Source: Victivallales bacterium (GTDB lineage: Bacteria; Verrucomicrobiota; Lentisphaeria; Oligosphaerales; Oligosphaeraceae). Taken from it: a stretch of 25,619 bases of DNA. The stretch is taken from contig JAGCSE010000307.1 in the NCBI GenBank assembly GCA_017964325.1, positions 1 to 25,619 of the forward strand, written 5' to 3'. This document shows, one piece after another, positions 15,457 through 23,624 of the stretch (within the stretch, counting starts at the first letter, position 1; each line of letters starts with the position of its first letter). The position numbers and the translations under genes were made by a program. Below the pieces are notes generated by a model, which was given only the letters and a program-made list of their open reading frames with translations, did no database searches and was not told the DNA's origin.

Positions 15457-16563
15457 TCACGGTTCGTAAATCAACAGACGGCAGTCAATCGCTCCGTTCT
15501 TCAGCGGATACGTCGCCACTGGCGTCTGCTTGATGCACTGCACACAACGCGGGCTCCCCGCCAAAATGGCGATCCGCCATCCGCGAAGACGTTGGACAGC
15601 CGCTCCAAGTTCTTGATACAGCGTGTTATCCGCATCCAGACGGATTCCGTATGGAGGATTCGCCACCATCATGCGACGTGTATTGTCAGCTTGCAATTCA
15701 CGCAATGGCATCTTGCGGAAACTCAACCGCAGCCCCGCCGCCTTCGCGTTCTCCTGCGCAGCGGAAAGAGCCGAATCATCAATGTCGAATCCTGTCACAC
15801 GTGGCAACTTGCCATGGGCGTTCCTGCGCATTTCACCGCGCAGATGACTTAAATGCTCTGCCGCCGCTTCATCGAAATTCGCCCATCGTTCAAAACCAAA
15901 ACGCGCTCGTTTCAGGCCAGGCGCGATATTCGCGGCCCACAGGGCGGCCTCGATTGGCAACGTTCCCGATCCGCACATCGGATCCACCAGCGGCGTCTCG
16001 CGGTCCCATCCTGACAACCGTAGCATGGCCGCCGCCAATGTCTCCTTCAACGGAGCTTCGCCGCCAAGCGACCGATAGCCACGCTTGAACAACGGCTCGC
16101 CAGACAGATCCAGATACACCGTCGCCTTCTGCCGCGCCCAATAGACGAATACGCGCACGTCTGGATTCTCGCGATCGACATTCGGGCGCTCCCCGAAATC
16201 ATGTCGCATCTGATCTACAATCGCATCCTTCGCTTTCAACGCCACGATATTCGGATTCGTCCGCGTACTTTCATGCGCGTAGGCGCTAACTGCAAATGTA
16301 TGGTGCGGCGTAAGATATGTCCCCCATTCAATTTCCGCAACACTATCATAAACCCCTTCCAAATCAGGAGCCTCAAACCGTCCCAACACCACCATAACCC
16401 GCTGGCCTATGCGCGTTTGCAGACATGCCCGCCAACCATCCTCCCATGAGCCGATGAATGGAATGCCACCACTGTTCAACCGTGCGGACTTGAAGCCCAA
16501 TTCAATCAATTCATCACGCAGCACGGCCTCCGTGCCTGGTCCAGCTGATACATAAAATTCCAT
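15457..16563 (-). CDS. THUMP-domain class I methyltransferase (RlmL N-half-like rRNA methylase)
   Basis: A predicted RNA methyltransferase using S-adenosylmethionine, probably forming N2-methylguanosine in 23S rRNA. An N-terminal region and THUMP domain occupy about residues 1-155 (FYVSAGPGTEAVLRDEL at 3-19, VYLDLSGEPLFKRGYR at 149-164). The Rossmann methylase domain follows with VDPMCGSGTLPIEAA (193-207) binding SAM, GFDIDDSA (258-265), and the catalytic NPPYG (302-306) typical of amino-group methylation on bases. At 368 residues it corresponds to the RlmL half of the E. coli RlmKL fusion or to YpsC of Bacillus. CGGAG lies 12 bases before the ATG. It starts 28 bases after the small upstream gene and is probably co-transcribed with it. 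Confidence 0.9.
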   Translation of the reverse strand: MEFYVSAGPGTEAVLRDELIELGFKSARLNSGGIPFIGSWEDGWRACLQTRIGQRVMVVLGRFEAPDLEGVYDSVAEIEWGTYLTPHHTFAVSAYAHESTRTNPNIVALKAKDAIVDQMRHDFGERPNVDRENPDVRVFVYWARQKATVYLDLSGEPLFKRGYRSLGGEAPLKETLAAAMLRLSGWDRETPLVDPMCGSGTLPIEAALWAANIAPGLKRARFGFERWANFDEAAAEHLSHLRGEMRRNAHGKLPRVTGFDIDDSALSAAQENAKAAGLRLSFRKMPLRELQADNTRRMMVANPPYGIRLDADNTLYQELGAAVQRLRGWRIAILAGSPRCVQCIKQTPVATYPLKNGAIDCRLLIYEP

Positions 16564-16591
16564 AATATATTCTATCTCCGTAATTTAGGAA

Positions 16592-16846
16592 TCAAGCCTT
16601 CTTTGACTTTCCTCTTCGTTTGGTCAAATCCAGCTCGTTCGCAAAGCAATGACCACGTTGAATCAGATTCTCCAATTTTTCCTCCAACTGAAGCCACTGC
16701 TCCTCCGTCGGAGCACGGTCATATATCCAGAAATCCGTCCCCGCATCCTGAAACTGCCATTTAATCGTGTCCGCATGAAACGACACACGTATTTCTGTCT
16801 TGCCTTGCGGCGATTCCTTGTCAACCCAACAAATTGGCCTTCTCAT
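16592..16846 (-). CDS. Small unknown protein, 84 residues
   Basis: I cannot assign a family. The gene is well supported: a near-perfect ribosome site (AAAGGAG, six bases before the ATG) and a promoter candidate upstream. The protein has beta-rich character at first (TEIRVSFHADTIKWQFQDAG, about 18-37), a WIYDRAPTEEQW segment (about 40-51), one amphipathic helix (LQLEEKLENLIQRG, about 52-65), and a basic end (KRRGKSKKA). The basic tail would suit nucleic-acid or ribosome contact, which fits its position 28 bases ahead of an rRNA methyltransferase gene, but this is inference. No signal peptide or membrane segment is seen. Confidence 0.8.
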   Translation of the reverse strand: MRRPICWVDKESPQGKTEIRVSFHADTIKWQFQDAGTDFWIYDRAPTEEQWLQLEEKLENLIQRGHCFANELDLTKRRGKSKKA

Positions 16847-16881
16847 GATACACTCCTTTATTTGTCCAATCTTTTACTATT

Positions 16882-16910
16882 AATATAATTGATATTTCTA
16901 AAAACGTCAT
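16882..16910 (-). promoter_or_regulatory. Promoter candidate for the small protein and methyltransferase genes
   Basis: On the - strand: ATGACG (16910-16905), 17-base spacer, TATATT (16887-16882). Start would be near 16875, about 28 bases before the ATG. It overlaps the + strand promoter candidate at 16889-16917. Confidence 0.45.
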
Positions 16911-16917
16911 TTATGTT
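16889..16917 (+). promoter_or_regulatory. Promoter candidate for the CxxCxxCC protein gene
   Basis: TTGATA (16889-16894), 17-base spacer, TATGTT (16912-16917). Start would be near 16924, about 42 bases before the ATG at 16966. Its boxes are interleaved with those of the divergent promoter, so both could not easily be occupied at once. Confidence 0.4.
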
Positions 16918-16965
16918 ATTCTCTTTCTCCATCGTTTTTTTCGAAAAAGACAAACGCGGAAAACC

Positions 16966-18210
16966 ATGCCCGACTATAAAATCCATATTGCACAACATCA
17001 GCACTACAGTTGCCTCCTCTGCGGACGATGCTGCCGCAGATTCCATGTCAGACTGGAGAAAGAAGAATGCCTCCGCCTCGCCAATCTCGACTGGCAAGGC
17101 GAACCGAATCCCCACGATTTCACGGTCACTATCAATAAACACGAATATTTCAGGCGGAATCCAGACGGCAGTTGTGTCTTTCTCGATGAACATGGAACTT
17201 GTCGTATGCACGCGAAATTCGGCTTCAACATCAAGGCACTCACCTGCCGCGGCTACCCGATGAATATCGTATCCACCTTTCCTGGAGAACTTTCCGTTCT
17301 CGCACGCATGGATTGCCCCGCCGTCCTGAAAGACCACGGCAAACCGCTGACCGAACAGCGGCAGGACATCGAAAAGCTTGTGTCCGAAATGAAATTTGGT
17401 AAGCCGTTCACGGAAACGCAACTCTGCGGCTTGCAAAGGAAAACACTCGAATCTATTCGCGATTTCATAACCAAACAGCTTCAGGACACATCCGCCCCCC
17501 TCCCCAATCGCATCCTCGCCGCGCTCTCCCTCCTGAACGCCTGCCAAAAACTCGGCTCCGTCTTCCTCAACGATAGCAAGACGATGCAGGAGGTTTGGCG
17601 AAATTTCAATATAAAATTCAAGCCTGCCACCGAATTCCCAAAACACGACGGCCTCTCCGCCTATTCGCGCACGGTCTTTCGCACATGGCTTGCAGCCTAC
17701 TGTCGTCGCGATGAAGAGATTCTCGACCGATCAATCCTCTCCCGACTTAAGTTATTCAAACGCAACTTTATGTTCATCATCGGTCGCGGCAACTGGCATG
17801 AACTCGGCTGGGAGCATCCAGATTATTCATTTGCAAAAGCCGCCGTCTTCAAACGCGCCAATCGTCCCGTCGAATACCATGACAACGCGTGGCGTCCTTT
17901 TATGCGTTTCCTCTTGACACGCCTCGAATGTCTCCAGTTCTTCGGTGTCGCCTTTTATGAAACAGATTTCTTCATGGGGCTCCGCGCCTTGCTCAAGACA
18001 TACGCCCATGTTCTCGCATCTGCCCGCTATCACGCCATTTCTGAAGGCCGTGATGTTATCGCTGAAGATGATGTCTTCTACGCCGTCCTCTCCATCGACC
18101 ACTGCCACGGCCGCTCCCCCTCCCTCAATTTCAGCTCCACCCGTTCCAACGAGAATTTCTTCAGCGGCGACCGTTTCGACGCCCTCCTCGCGGACCTTGG
18201 CTGGGCATGA
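16966..18210 (+). CDS. YkgJ-type cysteine-cluster protein, long form
   Basis: A protein of the zinc/iron-chelating CxxCGxCC family (YkgJ), whose biochemical role is poorly known. The cluster is complete: C16, C19, C22 and C23 in CLLCGRCC, then C70 and C79 (SCVFLDEHGTCRMH, with H82), and C94 in LTCRGYP. These seven Cys would hold metal or an Fe-S cluster. The cluster domain takes about the first 115 residues; the other 300 form a mostly helical region with no motif I know (WLAAYCRRDEEILDRSILSRLKLFKRNF, ALLKTYAHVLASARYHAI). Typical family members are 100-250 residues, so 414 is long. It is divergent from the small-protein gene and 112 bases ahead of the kinase gene. Confidence 0.85.
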   Translation: MPDYKIHIAQHQHYSCLLCGRCCRRFHVRLEKEECLRLANLDWQGEPNPHDFTVTINKHEYFRRNPDGSCVFLDEHGTCRMHAKFGFNIKALTCRGYPMNIVSTFPGELSVLARMDCPAVLKDHGKPLTEQRQDIEKLVSEMKFGKPFTETQLCGLQRKTLESIRDFITKQLQDTSAPLPNRILAALSLLNACQKLGSVFLNDSKTMQEVWRNFNIKFKPATEFPKHDGLSAYSRTVFRTWLAAYCRRDEEILDRSILSRLKLFKRNFMFIIGRGNWHELGWEHPDYSFAKAAVFKRANRPVEYHDNAWRPFMRFLLTRLECLQFFGVAFYETDFFMGLRALLKTYAHVLASARYHAISEGRDVIAEDDVFYAVLSIDHCHGRSPSLNFSSTRSNENFFSGDRFDALLADLGWA

Positions 18211-18322
18211 TGAAACGGCAAAACATGGAAAAATCGCCTCGTGTAGTTGCAGTTGCGTCCATTCCAGTTACATTGTAAACTAGCATAACAACATAAGCTT
18301 TTTTCACCGTTCAGAACAAACC

Positions 18323-20695
18323 ATGCGTTTCCAATGCAACCACTGCCGTGCGCTTCTTGAATTGGAGGATGTCGAACCAGGCGAAATCGTGCAATGCCCG
18401 ACTTGCCTAAGTCCCGTATCCATACCAGATTCCGTCACGTCGCCACGCGCTGTCCTCGGAGATTTCGTCATCAAGGAGGCCATCGGCAACGGCGGTATGG
18501 GCACCGTTTATCTCGCTCATCAAGTCACGCTCGACCGCGACGTCGCCCTGAAAGTCCTCCATCCGGATTTCGCGTCAGACACCGTCTTCATCCAGAATTT
18601 CATCAACGAAGCCCGTGCGGCAGCCAGTCTCAACCACCCCAACATCGTGCAAGCCGTCGCCGTCAACTGCGATGAAGGGCTTTGGTATTTCGCCATGGAA
18701 TATGTCAACGGCTACACGTTGCGGCAGTTGTTGGAACAGAACGGCAGAATCGAAGAACAGCAGATGCTCGACATCGCCTCCGAAGTCGTATCTGCCTTGA
18801 AATACGCTTGGAACGAAAAGCACATCGTCCATCGGGACATCAAGCCGGATAACATCATACTCACATCTGACGGCCATGCCAAGCTCTCCGATCTTGGCCT
18901 TGCTCGCAAAATCACCGAACTCAATGAAGATGGCAGCACGGAACTCTATGGTACGCCGCAATATATCGCACCCGAACTGCTCTATGGCGCCCCCCCAAAC
19001 GCCGCATCTGACATCTACAGCTTCGGTGCCACTCTCTACCACACGCTCAGCGGTCGCTTCCCTTTCATGGCGGACTCGCCGGAAGCCGTCGCTAACCTCC
19101 AACTCTCCGCTCCGCTTGTCCCGCTAAAAGACATTGTACCAAGCATTTCTGCGCCACTATCGCGACTTATCGACATCATGATGGTCAAATCTCCAGAAGA
19201 CCGATACCACGACTATGACGAGCTCGAACAAGATCTTCACCGCGTTCATGCAGGCGAAATGCCGCTTCGGCAACTTCCTGATGCACAACAATCAACGGCA
19301 GATTCCGCCAGTTCCCAATCTGGTAAGGCAAAGCTGAAATTCAAACGCAACTCCCGCCATGCCGCCAAGCAGGAAAACGACGGCGAAGCTCCTCAAAACA
19401 CCATTTCAGAAAAGACTGACAATCCGCAAGATAATCCAAAGCAAGAAGATACAGTCACCCCGCCAGCAGTTCCCCTAAAAAGCAGCATGATGCTTTCAGC
19501 CATTCTTGCTGTATTGGCGATTATGATTGTCGCCGCCGCCGTTTATGGCGTGTATTTCGTCATACACAGTCGTCAAACAACAACATCAACCATCACAGGG
19601 ACGACACAATCACCGAAAACCGAGATAGTTACAGCCCCCCCAGAATCCACTCCATCGGCGGATCCAGAGCAAAAAGCGGCAGAAGAAAAGGCGAAGGCCG
19701 AAGCAGAGGAAAAGGCACGATTGGAAGCCGAAGCAAAAGCCGCCGAAGAAAAGGCACGTATAGAAGCCGAACAAAAGGCAAAACTGGAAGCTGAGCAAAA
19801 AGCAAAACGCGAAGCAGAAGAAAAGGCGCGACAAGAAGCCGAAGCAAAAATAGCAGCGGAAAAAGCACAGCAAGAAGCCATGTTGAAAGCGCAACAGGAA
19901 GCCATCGCCGCAGAAAAAGCCAGACGCATTGAAACCGCACAGATTGAAGTCGCCGCGCGAGATTTCAGCGGGGCACGACAAGCCTTTTTCAGTCGCATCA
20001 ACCACGAAACGCCGCAGGACAAGGCTTGGCGCGAACAATGGGAACGGGCCCTCACGCAGGCGGAATCTTTTTGGGAACTGTTGAAAGAATCCGCCCCGAA
20101 AATTGTAAATTCAGAAGTGAATGAGTTCACCATGAAGAACTTACGGCTGAAATTCTTGAAATCCAACCATGTCGAATGGCAATGGACAATCATCTCCATG
20201 GCTGGTGACTCCATCGTCCTACAACGCGAATTCGAGACGCAAGGCAATGACAAGCAGCCTGTCGCCATCCAATGGGCACGCAAGCTTCAAGACCTTCGTC
20301 CTAATCAACTTGCAACTATTTCCGTGACCATTGGCATTCCAGAAGGCAAGTCCGAAAAGGAATTCCGCCAAGCCCTCGGCCTCTATCTGCTCGTCTGCGG
20401 CGCCGCCCCCGCGAAAGTTCTCAATGAATATTATAATTTGTCCGACGATTGGCCGTACATCGTCGAATCAGCCTCGCTCATTTCTCCTAAGTTCTATATT
20501 GACAATCAGTTGAAATGTATCAAGGAACGTGCGGAAGCTGCTACAAACGCCACAGAGCCATTGACAAAGACTTTGTTCACCATCCAGGCCTACGATCTTG
20601 GCAATGCGCTTTATATGATGTTCCCCAACCATAAGGAACTCTACGCAGATGAAATCCAACAAGTTATCAAACCATTACTTTCAACAAAAAAATAA
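18323..20695 (+). CDS. Membrane Ser/Thr protein kinase with zinc ribbon and long coiled coil
   Basis: A 790-residue Hanks-type kinase. A zinc ribbon opens it (C5, C8, C25, C28). The kinase domain spans about 46-308: Gly loop GNGGMG (55-60), Lys77 in ALKVL, Glu96, HRDIKPDN (D172, N177), metal-binding D190 in DLG (DFG in most kinases), and the TPQYIAPE segment (211-218). A low-complexity linker leads to one membrane helix (about 388-414), so the kinase faces the cytoplasm. Outside follows a Lys/Glu/Ala coiled coil (about 448-535), then a globular C-terminal region (about 540-790) I do not recognise. All catalytic residues are present, so it should be active. No Shine-Dalgarno is visible. The GH51 gene follows after 21 bases. 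Confidence 0.92.
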   Translation: MRFQCNHCRALLELEDVEPGEIVQCPTCLSPVSIPDSVTSPRAVLGDFVIKEAIGNGGMGTVYLAHQVTLDRDVALKVLHPDFASDTVFIQNFINEARAAASLNHPNIVQAVAVNCDEGLWYFAMEYVNGYTLRQLLEQNGRIEEQQMLDIASEVVSALKYAWNEKHIVHRDIKPDNIILTSDGHAKLSDLGLARKITELNEDGSTELYGTPQYIAPELLYGAPPNAASDIYSFGATLYHTLSGRFPFMADSPEAVANLQLSAPLVPLKDIVPSISAPLSRLIDIMMVKSPEDRYHDYDELEQDLHRVHAGEMPLRQLPDAQQSTADSASSQSGKAKLKFKRNSRHAAKQENDGEAPQNTISEKTDNPQDNPKQEDTVTPPAVPLKSSMMLSAILAVLAIMIVAAAVYGVYFVIHSRQTTTSTITGTTQSPKTEIVTAPPESTPSADPEQKAAEEKAKAEAEEKARLEAEAKAAEEKARIEAEQKAKLEAEQKAKREAEEKARQEAEAKIAAEKAQQEAMLKAQQEAIAAEKARRIETAQIEVAARDFSGARQAFFSRINHETPQDKAWREQWERALTQAESFWELLKESAPKIVNSEVNEFTMKNLRLKFLKSNHVEWQWTIISMAGDSIVLQREFETQGNDKQPVAIQWARKLQDLRPNQLATISVTIGIPEGKSEKEFRQALGLYLLVCGAAPAKVLNEYYNLSDDWPYIVESASLISPKFYIDNQLKCIKERAEAATNATEPLTKTLFTIQAYDLGNALYMMFPNHKELYADEIQQVIKPLLSTKK

Positions 20696-20716
20696 TATAT
20701 TACAGGAATATCAAGC

Positions 20717-22210
20717 ATGAAAAAGCTCTATCTGATCAATCCACTTCCTATCGGAACCATCAACCCGCTCATCTACGGACATTTCTCCGAACATATCGGT
20801 GGCGTCTTCTATGACGGCATCTGGGTCGGTGAAGACTCCTCCATTCCAAATATCCATGGCTTTCGCAAGTCATTGGTCGAAGCATTCAAGGCCATACGCC
20901 CCAGTGTCTTGCGCTGGCCAGGCGGCTGTTTTGCGGAGACGTATGACTGGCGTGACGGCATCGGCCCGCGCCACAGCCGTCCCACACGCATCAACTGGTG
21001 GCATCAGCATGACGGTCGCATGGAGCCCAACAAAGTCGGCACCCATGAATTCGTCGAATTCTGCAGGCTCGTTGGAGCCGAGCCGTACATCGCCGCCAAC
21101 ATCACATCGACCACACCGCTTGACATCCGCGACTGGATCGACTACTGCAACTCCCCCAAAGGTTCAACGGCTTACGCCAAACTGCGTGAGGCGAACGGCT
21201 CTCCCGAACCGCTCAACGTCAAATTCTGGGGTGTCGGCAACGAATGTTGGGGCGGCGGCGGCAATATGGAGCCCGAAATCTATGCCCATGAATACCGCAA
21301 ATACGCGATGATCATGCGTAATTCCGCCCCGAATCTCGACCTCATCGCATGTGGTCCGAATGCCAACGGCTGGCATTGGACGGAGCGTTTTCTTCGCGTG
21401 TTCGACACCTCCTCCCATATCATGAACGGCTATTCCGTCCATTACTACTGTGGAAAAAGCGGAGGTTGCCTTGATTTCACTAATGACCAATTCTACCATC
21501 TGCTTTCAAAGGCCTCCTTCATGAACCATATCGTCAATCAAACATGGAATCTCGTCTGCGGCTTCAACTGCCAGACGCAATGTCCGCTCATCGTCGATGA
21601 ATGGGGCTGCTGGCATCCCGATGGCTCTGGCCCCACCGCCGGCTACAATCTCTTCGAGCAGCAGAGCACGATGCGTGACGCCCTCGTCACCGCCCTCACG
21701 CTCAATATCTTCAACAACAACTGCGACAAGGTGAAGATGGCCAACGCCGCGCAGCTTGTCAACAACCTCCACTGCCTGTTCCTCGCCAACAAGGAAAATT
21801 TCATCGTCACGCCAACCTACCATGTCTATGACATGTACAAGGAGCACCAAGGCGCGACCGCCATCAAGACCGCTTTCGAACAGGAGGACATAGCGTTCAC
21901 GAATCCTGACAGCAAACGCGAAGAAAAACTCGCCAAGCTGTCCGTCAGCGCTTCCGTCAAAGATGGTGAACTCTTGCTGACATCCGCCAACCTCAGTCTG
22001 ACGGATGCCGAAGACCTCACGCTTGAATCCGTCGCCCTTCCCCTCGGCAATGACGCCGACATCACCATCCTCCGCGCCGACGACGTCCACGCCCACAATA
22101 CGTTTGACGCCCCAGACACCGTCACGCCCGTCCAGACGACAGCCAAGGCAGATGTCATCCACCTCCCACCCGCATCCATCGTATCCGCCCGCATTAAGTT
22201 GAACTCGTAA
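20717..22210 (+). CDS. GH51 alpha-L-arabinofuranosidase
   Basis: Removes terminal arabinofuranose from plant hemicellulose or pectin side chains. The 497 residues cover the catalytic barrel and the C-terminal beta domain of family GH51. The family opening INPLIYGHFSEHIGGVFYDGIW (15-36), LRWPGGCFAETYDWRDGIGP (65-84), catalytic acid/base E176 in GVGNECWG and nucleophile E295 in IVDEWGCW are all present. There is no signal peptide, so it probably acts on imported oligosaccharides in the cytoplasm. Ribosome site CAGGAATA precedes the ATG. The arabinose it frees could in principle feed an isomerase/kinase pair like that at 601-3500, but those genes are 17 kb away. Confidence 0.93.
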   Translation: MKKLYLINPLPIGTINPLIYGHFSEHIGGVFYDGIWVGEDSSIPNIHGFRKSLVEAFKAIRPSVLRWPGGCFAETYDWRDGIGPRHSRPTRINWWHQHDGRMEPNKVGTHEFVEFCRLVGAEPYIAANITSTTPLDIRDWIDYCNSPKGSTAYAKLREANGSPEPLNVKFWGVGNECWGGGGNMEPEIYAHEYRKYAMIMRNSAPNLDLIACGPNANGWHWTERFLRVFDTSSHIMNGYSVHYYCGKSGGCLDFTNDQFYHLLSKASFMNHIVNQTWNLVCGFNCQTQCPLIVDEWGCWHPDGSGPTAGYNLFEQQSTMRDALVTALTLNIFNNNCDKVKMANAAQLVNNLHCLFLANKENFIVTPTYHVYDMYKEHQGATAIKTAFEQEDIAFTNPDSKREEKLAKLSVSASVKDGELLLTSANLSLTDAEDLTLESVALPLGNDADITILRADDVHAHNTFDAPDTVTPVQTTAKADVIHLPPASIVSARIKLNS

Positions 22211-22264
22211 TCTTTTCCCACAGAGTTGAAAAGACGCAATGATACAGTGTTTTTCACAAAAAAA

Positions 22265-22293
22265 CTCCGCATTTCTGTGTCTCTGCGTTAAAA
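22265..22293 (+). repeat. TCTGCG-type intergenic repeat, copy C (short)
   Basis: CTCCGCATTTCTGTGT (22265-22280) followed by CTCTGCGTTAAAA resembles the right part of copy B (CTCCGCGACTCTGCGTGAAAA). It lies in the 136-base gap between the GH51 gene and the lipoprotein gene. Confidence 0.45.
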
Positions 22294-22346
22294 TCTCCAC
22301 AGCCCCACAAAACATATATCATATTATATTAAAATTAATTTAAATA

Positions 22347-23507
22347 ATGAAAACAAAACTATACGGGATGGTTCTAGGCATCACAACCATGATGTCGCTT
22401 TTGACATCATGCGCGTCAACCAAATTTGTAGAGAAAGGCAGCGGGGCAGCGAACACACCGTCTGTGAAGGTTGGACTGTTTCTGGACAGAGGATGCCGCG
22501 GGAACGGCACATGGCAGTGGGCAAGACTGCTTGCCCACTGCCCGCAACTGGATTTGACCTTTCTGGATGCACAGGACATCCGCGACGGCAAACTCAATGG
22601 ATTGCAACTGCTTGTATTCCCAGGCGGTGCCAGCAAAGCGCAGTTTGCCGCATTGAAGCCAGCCGGCGTCGAGCAAGTGAAACAATTCATTGAAAACGGC
22701 GGTGGCTATATCGGCATCTGCGCAGGAAGCGTCAATGCCATGAACCGCAAAGGAAGAATCGGCCTGCTCCCTTATGACTCCATCGCGAATGCGCCTGGAA
22801 AACTGGCAGACCTGGCAGTCGAATTCAATGAAGACAATGCCAAACTGCTGGACATCAAGCCTGGACGGCACATCATCCGCTACAACGGCGGCAATGTCAT
22901 GAAACCAACAGAGCCGACCGACAATATGGGCGACGCGAAGGTTCTCGCCGTTTTCAAAAGCTCCGTCAGCAATTACGGCAGAGCCCCCTATAATTTCATG
23001 GATGCGCCCGCCGTCATCCTTGGACGATATGGAAAAGGAAACGTTCTCGCAAGTAGCGTTCATCCTGAATCATACGAATCCACCCATGACATCGCGCTCG
23101 GCTACATCAAAGCCGTATCCGGCATCAAACCCGTTCTGCGTCATCCACCAAAAAACATCCGCCCCCTACGCGTCGGATGGCTTTCGCTGGCCTGCATCGG
23201 CCCGCAGGCCGCCCGTGAAATGCTGTCGCTCGACAATGAGCCCGCCTTCGACGTAGATATCTTCAATCTCCACGAAATCAACGAAGGCAGACTGCGCCAT
23301 TATGACGTGGTCGTGATACCAGACGGCAGTGAGATATCCTACAAGAACTTGATGAACAACGAGTTCCAAAGCAAGCAAATTTTGGATTTTCTGGAACGTG
23401 GAGGCCGTATTGTCGCCGCCGGCAACGGTGCCAAATACCTGCCTGTGCACCAGAACATACAAATTCTGCCAGTCGGCGAACCTTTCGCCAAGGCAATAGG
23501 CAAATAG
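22347..23507 (+). CDS. Predicted lipoprotein with two glutamine-amidotransferase-like (BPL-N) domains
   Basis: A 386-residue predicted lipoprotein: hydrophobic signal and lipobox LTSC with Cys at residue 22. The first half (about 40-255) has the class I amidotransferase-like fold seen in BPL-N proteins: VKVGLFLDRGC, LQLLVFPGG (G93-G94), and a nucleophile-elbow GGGYIGICAGS with Cys125. The second half (about 265-380) looks like a shorter relative: LRVGWLSL, HYDVVVIPDGSE, and FLERGGRIVAAGNGAKYL, where Gly-Asn replaces the Cys. No glutamine-side His-Glu pair is obvious, so classic amidotransferase activity is doubtful; binding a small ligand or carbohydrate is possible. The ATG directly follows an AT-rich leader without Shine-Dalgarno. 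Confidence 0.8.
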   Translation: MKTKLYGMVLGITTMMSLLTSCASTKFVEKGSGAANTPSVKVGLFLDRGCRGNGTWQWARLLAHCPQLDLTFLDAQDIRDGKLNGLQLLVFPGGASKAQFAALKPAGVEQVKQFIENGGGYIGICAGSVNAMNRKGRIGLLPYDSIANAPGKLADLAVEFNEDNAKLLDIKPGRHIIRYNGGNVMKPTEPTDNMGDAKVLAVFKSSVSNYGRAPYNFMDAPAVILGRYGKGNVLASSVHPESYESTHDIALGYIKAVSGIKPVLRHPPKNIRPLRVGWLSLACIGPQAAREMLSLDNEPAFDVDIFNLHEINEGRLRHYDVVVIPDGSEISYKNLMNNEFQSKQILDFLERGGRIVAAGNGAKYLPVHQNIQILPVGEPFAKAIGK

Positions 23508-23589
23508 GCGACAAGCAATGTCCACACAGTCGGATGTCTTTTCCGTAAGAGGGACGCCTCCGCCACACCAGGCACGTTTAATTTTGTAC

Positions 23590-23602
23590 TACACGTTGTG
23601 TA
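23590..23602. promoter_or_regulatory. Short palindrome over the -35 region of the epimerase gene
   Basis: TACAC (23590-23594), GTT, GTGTA (23598-23602), overlapping the proposed -35 box. Possible regulator site. Confidence 0.3.
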
Positions 23603-23624
23603 TCTTGAAGGAATCGTGTATATT
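23596..23624 (+). promoter_or_regulatory. Promoter candidate of the epimerase gene
   Basis: TTGTGT (23596-23601), 17-base spacer, TATATT (23619-23624). The -10 box is good, the -35 box matches at only three positions, which fits a promoter needing help from a regulator. Start would be near 23631, about 43 bases before the ATG. Confidence 0.4.

Noticed and set aside
16858..17646. - strand open frame of 262 codons opposite the YkgJ-type gene
   Set aside because: Opposite strand of a gene with a complete cysteine cluster; runs across the promoter region.
22211..22234. Possible terminator after the GH51 gene (TCTTTTC and GAAAAGA, 10-base loop)
   Set aside because: Stem is almost only A-T with no T tract after it; too weak to call.
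21506..22315. Long - strand open frame (269 codons) over the GH51 gene
   Set aside because: Antisense shadow of a gene with intact catalytic motifs; composition (Val/Gly/Asp/Glu-rich) is typical of such shadows.
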